Shown: positions 8,359 to 16,111 of the stretch, one piece after another
How positions within the stretch are numbered: position 1 is the stretch's first letter
How the letters are laid out: each line of letters starts with the position of its first letter
Assembly: GCA_951813535.1 (NCBI GenBank)
Contig: OX638345.1
Location: forward strand, 2,043,158-2,107,157
Reading direction: 5' to 3'
DNA: 64,000 nt
DNA from: an uncultured Dehalococcoidia bacterium
GTDB lineage: Bacteria; Chloroflexota; Dehalococcoidia; Lucifugimonadales; UBA3495
Notes under the pieces: generated by a model
The model's input: the letters and a program-made list of their open reading frames with translations, nothing else
Database searches by the model: none
Told to the model about the DNA's origin: nothing
Translations under genes and position numbers: made by a program

Positions 8359-9768
8359 ATGATTTCCGCCGTTTCTCCCGTCCGCCCTAATCCGGTGCGC
8401 CGATTGCCCGGCATGCGCGATTTCGACGCCGGCTCGTTTCGGCACAAGCAGGAAGTCGAGCGCCGGCTGGTCAATTTCATCGGACGCTTCGGATATTCCA
8501 CCCTGGAAGTCCCGGTCCTGGAGACCACGGAACTGTTCCTGCGCAAATCCGGCGGCGACCTGGCCTCCCAGATGTACTCCTTCGTCGACCCCGGCTCCAA
8601 TTCGGTCAGCTTGCGCCCCGAGTTCACGTCCGCCATCATGCGGCACTATCTGGAGACTCATGGGGACGGCGAAGAGCCCCCGCTGGTTCGCTGGCAGTAC
8701 TGCGGCCCGGTCTTCCGTTACGACACCGGCAGCGCCGCCAATACCGGCCAATTCACCCAGATCGGCGCCGAACTGGTCGGATCCAACAGCATCCTCGCCG
8801 ACGCTGAGCTATTGACCCTGGCCGCCGGCATCCCCGCGCAGTTGGGTATCCCGGACTATCGCGTCCGGCTGGCCGACCTGGACGTGCTGGACAGCGTGCT
8901 GGACACCGTGGGCCTCTCCGACCGTGCCCGCGAGTTCATCGTGGCCAACATGAACCGCATCGGCGAGGGCAGCAACAGTCTCGCGTCCACCCTGAAGCGC
9001 GCTGCGGAACTGCACGTCGTGTCCGGCATTGGCCTGCCCGAGGACGAGAAGCACCTTGCCGTCGCGGTCGACGGCCTCCCTGACGGGTTGGCCCGCTCCG
9101 TCCTGGCCGGCTTCATGCGCTGGAACACGTCGCCGGACATGCCTCTGGGTCGTCGTTCCCCCGACGAGATTGTCGACCGCCTGCTCCGCAAATTGCGCGG
9201 AGGCGATGCCTCCGACGCTGTCGAGCGCGGCCTCGCCCTGGCCGGCCAACTCGCTGGCATCAAGGGCGACCCGGCCCACGCGCTGCCCCAGGCTCAGTCC
9301 ATAGTCGCCGCCGCCGGCGCGGATACGCAGGCGATCGATCGGCTCATGGACTTGACGGCTCTCATCAGCGATGACCCGGCGGTGTCGGGGCGATTGGAGA
9401 TCGATTTCTCCCTGGCCCGTGGTATCGCCTACTACAACGGCATCATTTTCGATATCGTCCGCGGAGCAACTGCGGTCCCGCTCGGTGGAGGCGGGCGGTA
9501 CGACGCCCTCGCCCGTGCCCTCGGCGGCGCCTCCCCCGTGCCCGCCTTGGGTTTTGCCTGCACCCTGGAAGCACTGCTTGTTGCGATGCCCTCGGCTGAC
9601 AAACCGCATCCCGATCCCGACGCCGTGCTCGTTTCTCCCGGTGGCGACGATTCCAACGCCGCCGCCTTGCGCGCCGCGGCTGACATCCGCGATCAGGGAG
9701 GCGTCGCCGTGCTGGACGTGGGCGGAAACGGCACGCACACCGTATGCGGTCGGACGGTCACCGTATAG
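8359..9768 (+). CDS. hisZ: HisZ-like ATP phosphoribosyltransferase regulatory subunit
   Basis: A HisRS-like class II fold of 469 residues. Motif 2 is recognisable (VRWQYCGPVFRYD), the second histidine-binding motif reads LARGIAYYNGIIFD, and motif 3 is ALGFACTLEALL. The loop after motif 2, GRYRQF in true HisRS, reads NTGQF here, losing residues needed for aminoacylation, which points to HisZ. The last 50 residues resemble a short anticodon-domain remnant. HisZ binds short HisG and gives it histidine feedback. The hisG gene follows after 15 bases. I take the ATG at 8359; a GTG at 8341 would overlap the promoter. The oddity is that the HisG here is the long form. Confidence 0.82.
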   Translation: MISAVSPVRPNPVRRLPGMRDFDAGSFRHKQEVERRLVNFIGRFGYSTLEVPVLETTELFLRKSGGDLASQMYSFVDPGSNSVSLRPEFTSAIMRHYLETHGDGEEPPLVRWQYCGPVFRYDTGSAANTGQFTQIGAELVGSNSILADAELLTLAAGIPAQLGIPDYRVRLADLDVLDSVLDTVGLSDRAREFIVANMNRIGEGSNSLASTLKRAAELHVVSGIGLPEDEKHLAVAVDGLPDGLARSVLAGFMRWNTSPDMPLGRRSPDEIVDRLLRKLRGGDASDAVERGLALAGQLAGIKGDPAHALPQAQSIVAAAGADTQAIDRLMDLTALISDDPAVSGRLEIDFSLARGIAYYNGIIFDIVRGATAVPLGGGGRYDALARALGGASPVPALGFACTLEALLVAMPSADKPHPDPDAVLVSPGGDDSNAAALRAAADIRDQGGVAVLDVGGNGTHTVCGRTVTV

Positions 9769-9783
9769 ACACGGAGCAGCGCT

Positions 9784-10803
9784 TTGAGACTGGTCATACC
9801 AAGCGACGGCGAACTGGGCGAGCCCACCATGAGGTTCCTGGCGTCTTGCGGCGTCAAGGTGAACCGGCCTAACTCGCGGCGCTATACCGGTTCCATCCCG
9901 TCCCTGCCCGGCATTGACGTGCTCTTCCAGCGCACCGCCGATATCACCACCAAGGTCGAAGAGGGCAGCGCCGAGATGGGCATCACCGGCCTGGACCGGT
10001 TGATGGAGTACCGCCATGACGACGACTCGGTGGTCCCGGTCATGGAAGATCTCGGGTTTGGCGGTTGCGACTACGTTCTGGCCGTGCCCGATTCCTGGCT
10101 CGACGTAACGTCCATTGACGATTTGGCCGACCTGGCCCTGGAGTTCCACGAACGCGGGCGTCAGCTCCGTATCGCTACCAAATACCCGCGTCTCCTGGGC
10201 CGCTATCTGTTCGAGCGCGGAATCAACCACTTCACCCTCGTTCCGGCCAGCGGCACGCTGGAAGCCGCTCCCATCGCCGGGTATGCCGACCTAATCGCCG
10301 ACCTGTCGGCCACGGGAACCACTCTCCGCGAGAACCGCCTGAAGACCCTGGACGGCGGCACGATCCTCACCTCTCAAGCCTGCCTCATCGCCAATCCGTC
10401 CGCCCTGGCCGGCTGCCCGTCCGATCTCGAACTCGCCCGCTCCTTCACCGAAATGCTGGAGGCCCACCTCCGCGCCGATCCGTACTACCGGATCACCGCC
10501 AACGTCCAGGGCCGCTCCGCCGAGGACGTCAGCGCCATGATCCTCGCCCGTCCCGAAATCGCCGGTATCCAGGGACCCACCGTTGCTCGCGTGTTCAGTG
10601 TCGAAGAGGAGGACTGGTACGCCGTCTCCCTGCTGATCCGCAAGAATCGACTGTTGGACGCCGTCACCCACCTCCGTGAGTGCGGCGGTGTCGATATCGC
10701 CGCGGCCCAGCTCTCTTACCTGTTCAAGGGTGAGTCCCAGGCCTTCGCCGGCTTCATGGACCACATCGCTTCGTTGAACGGGCGGGAGGCCCACCATGCC
10801 TAA
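9784..10803 (+). CDS. hisG: ATP phosphoribosyltransferase, long form
   Basis: Catalyses the first step of histidine synthesis, joining ATP and PRPP. The start is TTG at 9784 (RLVIPSDGEL). Core motifs include GITGLDRL, DLGFGGCDYVLAVP, RIATKYPRLLGRYL and the PRPP loop region ADLIADLSATGTTLREN. At 339 residues it is longer than HisG-S (about 210-230). The last 100 residues (ITANVQGRSAEDV to LSYLF) match the HisG_C regulatory domain of long forms, with an extra tail of about 25 residues. Long HisG normally works without HisZ, yet a HisZ-like gene precedes it. The stop overlaps the next gene's ATG by 8 bases. Confidence 0.92.
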   Translation: MRLVIPSDGELGEPTMRFLASCGVKVNRPNSRRYTGSIPSLPGIDVLFQRTADITTKVEEGSAEMGITGLDRLMEYRHDDDSVVPVMEDLGFGGCDYVLAVPDSWLDVTSIDDLADLALEFHERGRQLRIATKYPRLLGRYLFERGINHFTLVPASGTLEAAPIAGYADLIADLSATGTTLRENRLKTLDGGTILTSQACLIANPSALAGCPSDLELARSFTEMLEAHLRADPYYRITANVQGRSAEDVSAMILARPEIAGIQGPTVARVFSVEEEDWYAVSLLIRKNRLLDAVTHLRECGGVDIAAAQLSYLFKGESQAFAGFMDHIASLNGREAHHA

Positions 10804-11557
10804 CCTGCCGATGCACATCTACCTGTGCCAGCAGGTGGCCACCGAGTTGGATTGGGGCTACGCCCATGATCATCCGGGCGCGGCATACCTTGGCTCCACC
10901 ACGCCCGATATTCGCGCCATGACCAAGTGGGATCGCGCCCGCACCCACTTCTCCGACCTGTCGGTCACCCACGTCGGCGCCGGCGTCGAGAAGATGTTCG
11001 AGCTGCATCCGCACCTGGCCGGTTCCGACAACGGCTTGTCCCCCCAAACCCGATCCTTCCTACTCGGTTACGTGAGCCATCTGGTCGCTGACGAGATGTG
11101 GATCACCACCATGTTCCGTCCCCACTTCGCTCCCGACAGCCGCGTCACCGACACCGAAATCGAGTCGCACATCTGGGACCGTGCCCTCCAGCTTGATATG
11201 GATCGCGTGGTTCTCGACGCAAACGCCCGCCTCACCGTCGAAAACGACGCCATCGCCTCTGTCGACCAGATGCCGGCCCTGCGATTCCTGGAGGACGAGT
11301 TGATCGACGAGTGGCGCGGCTGGGTTGCCCGCCTGCTCGGTTGGGATTTCACCTGGGAACGCTTGAAGCGCGCCCTCAACCGCATGTACCGCGACAACGA
11401 CGAAGTCCAGCAGGTCGTCGACGGTTTCCTCGAACACATGCCCCAGAGCCTCGAGCGTATCTACGAGCGCATTCCCCGCGATCTCATTGACACCTACCGC
11501 CAGCGGGTCATCGACGAAACCAAGGCCCAGGCCCGGGAGTATCTCAGTGCGACTTAA
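10796..11557 (+). CDS. Zinc-dependent phospholipase C-like protein
   Basis: 253 residues. It starts MPNLPMHIYLCQQVA and carries histidine/aspartate motifs typical of the zinc-dependent phospholipase C fold (PF00882): an early His, HDHPGAAYLGSTTPDIR, THFSD, and GYVSHLVADEMW, together a tri-metal site. There is no signal peptide, so a cytoplasmic role is likely. The substrate is unknown. It sits inside the his operon, overlapping hisG upstream and the hisD GTG downstream, so it is translated with them. No histidine-pathway step needs such an enzyme, although the pathway does include phosphatase and hydrolase steps (HisN, HisIE) not seen here. A link to those is speculation. Confidence 0.72.
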   Translation: MPNLPMHIYLCQQVATELDWGYAHDHPGAAYLGSTTPDIRAMTKWDRARTHFSDLSVTHVGAGVEKMFELHPHLAGSDNGLSPQTRSFLLGYVSHLVADEMWITTMFRPHFAPDSRVTDTEIESHIWDRALQLDMDRVVLDANARLTVENDAIASVDQMPALRFLEDELIDEWRGWVARLLGWDFTWERLKRALNRMYRDNDEVQQVVDGFLEHMPQSLERIYERIPRDLIDTYRQRVIDETKAQAREYLSAT

Positions 11558-12893
11558 GATGGTGCGCGGGTTGGCCGCCGCCGAATCGGTTTTGACCCGC
11601 ATCGACCCCCTCGACCTCTCGTCGCTGCCCGACCCTGTGCTGCAGCGCACCCGCGATCTTTTCGGCGACGAGGCCACGCCGGAATCGTCCGTCCTGCAGA
11701 TGCTGCGCGACGTTCGTGCCGGCGGTGACGCCGCCGTCCGCCGTTACGCCCGTCTCCTTGACGACGCCGACCTGGACAGTCTGCAAGTGCCTGAAGCGGA
11801 AGTGGAAGACGCCTGGGACTCTACGCCCGATGACCTCAAACAAGCCCTCGAGTTGGCCGCTCGCCGTATCACCGAGTTCCACGAGGCTACGCTGCCCCGT
11901 GATTGGGTCGACCTCGGCGGCGGTTTGGGAGAACTGGTGCGACCCCTGGAGCGTGTCGGGTTGTACGCTCCCGGCGGAACCGCCGCCTACCCGTCCACCG
12001 TCCTGATGACCGCCATTCCGGCCCGCGTCGCCGGCGTCAGCGAGGTCGTCCTGGCCACGCCCCGCCGCGGTCACGAGCCGTTGAACTCCACTGTCCTTGC
12101 TGCTGCCCGAATTGCCGGCGTCGACGCGGTTTACCAGGTCGGCGGCGTGCCCGCCATCGGCGCCCTGGCCTACGGCACCGAGTCCATACGCAAGGTCGAC
12201 AAGATCTGCGGCCCCGGCAACGTCTTCGTTGCCTACGCCAAGCGCATGGTCCAGGGACAGGTCGACATCGACGGCGTTTTCGGGCCGACCGAGACCATTT
12301 TGCTCGCCGACGACACCGCCAACCCCGTGTTCTGCGCGGCGGATCTCATCGCCCAGGCCGAGCATGACCCCATGGCCTCCGCCATCCTGGTGACCGACTC
12401 CCATCCTTTGATCGACGCGGTGGAAAACGAGATCGACGTGCAGGTCGCCGGAAATCCCCGCGCCGAAACCATCCGCCATTCCCTGGAGCGCCAGGGCTGC
12501 ATCGTCGTGGTTGATGACTTCGATGAGGCCATCGCCGTCGCCAATCGCATCGCCCCCGAGCACCTCTGCCTCATGGTCGCAGACCCGTGGGCCTGGGCCG
12601 GCCAGGTGCGCAACGCTGGCGGCCTCTTCCTCGGCGAGTTCTCGCCCGAGGTCATGGGCGACTACATCGCCGGCCCGTCCCACGTGATGCCCACCGGCGG
12701 CACCGCGCGGTTCAGTTCCGCCCTCAGCGTCCACCACTTCCTGCGCACCATGCCCGTCGTCGGCCTCAGCCCCCAGCGGTTCATCGACCTCGGAGCCGCC
12801 GCCGTCCGCATCGCGGAGGCGGAGGGGCTGCCCGGTCACGCCGGCGCGGTGCAGGCCCGCCTCGACCACATCGCCGCCACCCAAACCCGCTGA
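11547..12893 (+). CDS. hisD: Histidinol dehydrogenase
   Basis: The zinc enzyme that oxidises L-histidinol to histidine in two NAD-dependent steps. Family motifs are ERVGLYAPGGTAAYPSTVLM, a GPGNVFVAYAKRMV segment, DGVFGPTETI, the zinc-binding AEHDP, and catalytic APEHL. About 448 residues, slightly longer than usual. The GTG at 11547 overlaps the upstream stop (11557); an ATG at 11559 would remove four residues. The hisC ATG lies 20 bases downstream. Confidence 0.96.
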   Translation: MRLKMVRGLAAAESVLTRIDPLDLSSLPDPVLQRTRDLFGDEATPESSVLQMLRDVRAGGDAAVRRYARLLDDADLDSLQVPEAEVEDAWDSTPDDLKQALELAARRITEFHEATLPRDWVDLGGGLGELVRPLERVGLYAPGGTAAYPSTVLMTAIPARVAGVSEVVLATPRRGHEPLNSTVLAAARIAGVDAVYQVGGVPAIGALAYGTESIRKVDKICGPGNVFVAYAKRMVQGQVDIDGVFGPTETILLADDTANPVFCAADLIAQAEHDPMASAILVTDSHPLIDAVENEIDVQVAGNPRAETIRHSLERQGCIVVVDDFDEAIAVANRIAPEHLCLMVADPWAWAGQVRNAGGLFLGEFSPEVMGDYIAGPSHVMPTGGTARFSSALSVHHFLRTMPVVGLSPQRFIDLGAAAVRIAEAEGLPGHAGAVQARLDHIAATQTR

Positions 12894-12913
12894 CGCATCT
12901 GGAACGCCTGCTC

Positions 12914-14008
12914 ATGCCTGACATTGAAGAACTGCTCCTCCCCCACATCAGCCGCTTGAAGACCTACCAGGGCGTGTCACCCAGCGAAACGCTGGCCGAG
13001 GAGGCGGGTATTCCGCTGGAACAGGTGATCCGCCTGAACGGCAATGAAAACCCCTACGGCCCGTCGCCACAGGTCGCCGAGGCGCTCGGCAGCTTCCGCG
13101 ACTACAATCATTACCCCGACCCCGCTCAACGGCGGCTGCGCGAGGCTCTGTCCGACTACCTCGGCGTCTCTGAGGACAACATCGTCGCCGGCAACGGCAG
13201 CGATGAGATCATCGACCTCCTGATGCGAATGTTCCTGGCGCCCGGCGATGAGATCATCATTCCGGTGCCAACCTTCGGCATGTACTCGTTCTCCGCCGAC
13301 GTGGCGGGCGCCGAAGCCGTCTCCGTCCCCCGCGATGAGAACTTCGACATCGACATCGAAGCCATTCAGGGAGCCATCACTCCACGCACCAAGGCGATCT
13401 TCTTCCCCACGCCAAACAATCCCACCGGCAACGTGGTCACCGAGGCCCAGGCCCGCGCCCTGCTGGACACCGGCCTTCTGGTCGTCTCCGATGAGGCCTA
13501 CTACGACTTCTGCGGCCAGACCCTGATGCCGCTGCTGCCCGAGTACCGGAACCTCGTCGTCCTGCGAACGTTCAGCAAGTGGGCCGGCCTGGCTGGCCTC
13601 CGCATCGGCGCCGGCGCCATGGACTCGGAGTTGGCCGCCACCATGATGGGCATGAAGCCGCCCTACAACGTCAACCTCGCCGCCGAGATCGCACTCCTGG
13701 CCTCCTTGTCCGACACTGCCCACCTGCTGGATCGCGTGGACGCCATCGTCAAGGAGCGCGGCCGCATGTACCGGTTGCTGTGCGATATCCCCGGGATTAC
13801 CGTTTGGCCCTCCCAGGCGAACTTCATCCTCTGCAAGATGCCCGATGGCCGGGGCCTCGAAGTGTACGAGGCCATGTGCCGCCGTGGCGTCTTCCTGCGC
13901 TACTTCGACAACGACCTCCTGCGCGACTACATCCGCTCCAGCGTTGGCAAGCCCGAGGAAACCGACGCCGTGGTCGCCGGCTTTCGCGCCGTCCTGGGAG
14001 TGGATTAG
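12914..14008 (+). CDS. hisC: Histidinol-phosphate aminotransferase
   Basis: A class I/II PLP aminotransferase of 364 residues that converts imidazole-acetol phosphate to histidinol phosphate. Visible motifs are IRLNGNENPYGPSP, the cofactor loop GNGSDEIID, PNNPTGN, SDEAYYDF, and the PLP lysine in RTFSKWAGLAGLRIG, followed by the C-terminal RSSVGKPEET with the substrate-binding arginine. The ATG at 12914 follows hisD by 20 bases. The open frame extends upstream inside hisD, but only the part from 12914 resembles HisC. Confidence 0.95.
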   Translation: MPDIEELLLPHISRLKTYQGVSPSETLAEEAGIPLEQVIRLNGNENPYGPSPQVAEALGSFRDYNHYPDPAQRRLREALSDYLGVSEDNIVAGNGSDEIIDLLMRMFLAPGDEIIIPVPTFGMYSFSADVAGAEAVSVPRDENFDIDIEAIQGAITPRTKAIFFPTPNNPTGNVVTEAQARALLDTGLLVVSDEAYYDFCGQTLMPLLPEYRNLVVLRTFSKWAGLAGLRIGAGAMDSELAATMMGMKPPYNVNLAAEIALLASLSDTAHLLDRVDAIVKERGRMYRLLCDIPGITVWPSQANFILCKMPDGRGLEVYEAMCRRGVFLRYFDNDLLRDYIRSSVGKPEETDAVVAGFRAVLGVD

Positions 14009-14009
14009 T

Positions 14010-14624
14010 ATGGCCGCCCCGGACCCGTCGCAGCGCATTGCCAGTCTGGAGCGTTCCACCGCAGAGACCAGCATCTCAATTTCCGTGGACCTGGACGGCC
14101 AGGGCCGATATGACGTTGACACCGGCAACGGTTTCCTCGACCACATGGTCAGCCAGATCGCGCGTCACGGCCTGTTCGACATCACCCTGAAAGCCCAGGG
14201 CGACACCCATGTCGGCTGGCATCACCTCGTCGAAGATACCGCCATCATGTTGGGCCGCGCCTTCGGCCAGGCTTTGGGCGAACCTCGCGGCATCCGCCGC
14301 ATGGGACACGCCATCGTCCCCCTCGACGAGACTCTGGTGATGGTCGCCGTCGACTGGAGCGGCCGTCCCTACGTCGCCGTCGACACCACCCTCAACGACA
14401 GCATGGTCGAGACGTTGTCCGGAGACCTCGTCGCCCACTTCCTCGAATCCTTCGCCATCGAGGCGCGCATCAATCTGCACGCCCGGGTGCTGGCCGGCGT
14501 AAGCCCCCATCACAAAGCCGAAGCCCTCTGCAAGGCCCTGGCCCGCGCCCTCCGCGACGCAGTGGAACCCGATCCTCGCGCCGTCGGCCAGGTGCCCAGC
14601 ACCAAGGGGACGCTGGACGCCTGA
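14010..14624 (+). CDS. hisB: Imidazoleglycerol-phosphate dehydratase
   Basis: A manganese enzyme of 204 residues that dehydrates IGP to imidazole-acetol phosphate. Both metal-binding repeats are present: FLDHMVSQIARHG with HHLVEDTAI, and the C-terminal HHKAEALCKALARALRDA. Monofunctional, without the HisN phosphatase domain found in enteric HisB. The ATG follows the hisC stop by one base (TAGTATG), so the two are coupled. Last gene of the his operon; hisH, hisA, hisF, hisI and a histidinol phosphatase are not in the window. Confidence 0.96.
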   Translation: MAAPDPSQRIASLERSTAETSISISVDLDGQGRYDVDTGNGFLDHMVSQIARHGLFDITLKAQGDTHVGWHHLVEDTAIMLGRAFGQALGEPRGIRRMGHAIVPLDETLVMVAVDWSGRPYVAVDTTLNDSMVETLSGDLVAHFLESFAIEARINLHARVLAGVSPHHKAEALCKALARALRDAVEPDPRAVGQVPSTKGTLDA

Positions 14625-14728
14625 CTCCTGCCTCGCGGATGTCCGTGGGATTTCACCGCGATCAGCGCATGCGGAACCTTGCTGCCGCGCACGAGTCTAG
14701 CCGGCTGCTACGCGGCCCTCCGTTCGCG

Positions 14729-14734
14729 TATAAT
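14729..14734 (+). promoter_or_regulatory. TATAAT -10 box before the 90-residue gene
   Basis: A perfect TATAAT lies 44 bases before the ATG at 14779. A good Shine-Dalgarno (AGGAGGG, about 14768-14774) sits between them. No convincing -35 was found. Confidence 0.5.
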
Positions 14735-14778
14735 GGGATTGTCAGAGCCCGATGATCCAGCTTTGACAGGAGGGCACC

Positions 14779-15051
14779 ATGACCATCGTTCACAGCAGCG
14801 TTAATCAGTTCAACCGGGTCCTTGTGAATGTCCTGGACAAGCCTTTTGTGGCCCGCGTATTGTCCCCGTTCCAGCCCATCGCCAACACACTGACCAGTCG
14901 CTACCTCAACTACGCGATGCCCGGCGACTCCCCTCCTGCCTCGTCTCCCGTCGCCTACACCATCATCGACGCTGAGGGCAAAACCAGGTGGAGCGGCGAC
15001 ACTGCCGAGCTCAATGAAAACCCTGAGCACCGCCACCGCAACCCGCGGTGA
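14779..15051 (+). CDS. Small protein of unknown function (90 residues)
   Basis: I do not recognise this protein. It has its own TATAAT box, a strong AGGAGGG ribosome site and a strong terminator just after it, which argues for a real, independently expressed gene. It starts MTIVHSSVNQFNRVLVNVLD, has a moderately hydrophobic first half with no clear membrane span or signal peptide, then a Pro/Ser linker. The polar tail contains IIDAEGKTRWSGDT and is rich in His, Arg, Asn and Pro at the end. Confidence 0.65.
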   Translation: MTIVHSSVNQFNRVLVNVLDKPFVARVLSPFQPIANTLTSRYLNYAMPGDSPPASSPVAYTIIDAEGKTRWSGDTAELNENPEHRHRNPR

Positions 15052-15076
15052 CCGGGCAATGCCAAGCGAAAAGAAA

Positions 15077-15104
15077 CCCTCCCCAAGCGCGGGGAGGGCT
15101 TTTT
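15077..15104. terminator. Rho-independent terminator
   Basis: CCCTCCCC and GGGGAGGG pair around AAGCGC and are followed by CTTTTTG on the plus strand. It ends the small gene and lies 23 bases before the stop of the converging enoyl-CoA hydratase gene; AAAGAAA on the other side could serve that gene. Confidence 0.85.
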
Positions 15105-15126
15105 GTATCTGATATGGGATTGCCGG

Positions 15127-15987
15127 CTACGCGCCACGTACCGGTCGCCCCCTTCGGGCCAGGAAGTCCGGGAACGCCTCTTCCGCCAGGGTGCCGCGCA
15201 GCACGTTGGTGGTGAAGTCCTTCTCGTTCATCCACTGCTGCTCCAGGCTCTCCCCCTTGTGCTGCAGCAACAACCGCTTGATGCCAATCACCGACGGCGT
15301 GTCGTTGGTGGCAATCTCGGTGGCCACCTCCATCGTCTTCTGCCGCAGGCGGTAGGTCGGCACCAGGTGGTTGAGCAGCCCGATGCGGTAAGCCTCTTCC
15401 GCTTCCACGATCCTGGCGGTGAACAGCAACTCTTTAGCCTGAGGCCAGCCCACTTGGTTGGTCAGCGTCCAGGTCGAGTTGATCCGGCCGTACGCCGCCG
15501 CCAGGAACCGGAACCGCGCCGCATCGGATCCGATGCGGATGTCCAGCGACGAGGACAACACCGCGCCGCCGCCGTAGGCCAGTCCGTTGATCATCCCGAT
15601 CACCGGCTTGTCCGAGGCGCTGACTTCGTACCCGCCCCGCTGCCGGCGGGTGGCTCGCTCGTCCATGCCGTCCCGGGTCAGCGTTCCTGAGTTCAGCGCC
15701 GCCTGGTCCTCCCGTTGCTCGTGGATGTCGCCGCCCGCGGTAAACGCGGGAACTCGCGGGTGAGTGTCCGCGCCCGTGACCACGATGCACCCGATCTCCG
15801 GATCCTCGTTCGCACACCTGACCGCGTCGTGAAGCTCTTCCGTCAACTGCCGGTTCATGGCGTTCAGCACTTCCGGCCGGTTCATCGTTAGAAAAGCTAC
15901 GTGTCCTACGGTTTCACGACGCCGGTCACCGCTCCCCTCCCATTTGGAGACACGCTCTTTGTCTGACAGAATGTACTGGTAATCCAT
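15127..15987 (-). CDS. Enoyl-CoA hydratase/isomerase family protein
   Basis: A crotonase-fold protein of 286 residues. Family features are FLTMNRPEVLNAMN near the N-terminus, the first oxyanion-hole segment FTAGGDI, and the second MINGLAYGGGAVL. The usual first catalytic Glu position lies in the segment after GGGAV (LSSSLDIRIGSD) and is not obvious, so hydratase activity is uncertain; isomerase, hydrolase or decarboxylase remain possible. An insert of about 30 residues rich in Arg/Gln/Asp lies between the oxyanion segments. The ATG at 15987 has AGGAG upstream; the frame stays open for 28 more codons with no family similarity. Confidence 0.88.
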   Translation of the reverse strand: MDYQYILSDKERVSKWEGSGDRRRETVGHVAFLTMNRPEVLNAMNRQLTEELHDAVRCANEDPEIGCIVVTGADTHPRVPAFTAGGDIHEQREDQAALNSGTLTRDGMDERATRRQRGGYEVSASDKPVIGMINGLAYGGGAVLSSSLDIRIGSDAARFRFLAAAYGRINSTWTLTNQVGWPQAKELLFTARIVEAEEAYRIGLLNHLVPTYRLRQKTMEVATEIATNDTPSVIGIKRLLLQHKGESLEQQWMNEKDFTTNVLRGTLAEEAFPDFLARRGRPVRGA

Positions 15988-16111
15988 GGAAATCGTCGCT
16001 CCTGTTGCGCTGTTCAAGTGGCCGCATTGTATGGGCAGCCGCCGGCCATAGTCAAACCGCCAGATTGACATACTACGCCGCCGCCCCGATCATAAACTCA
16101 GGTACTCGCTC

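Noticed and set aside
8809-10230. 473-codon minus-strand frame across hisZ and hisG
   Set aside because: Spans two genes in antisense, shows no domain pattern.
11544-12884. 446-codon minus-strand frame opposite hisD
   Set aside because: Antisense shadow with biased Gly/Asp/Val/His composition.
12977-14146. 389-codon minus-strand frame opposite hisC
   Set aside because: Antisense shadow; runs across the hisC-hisB junction.
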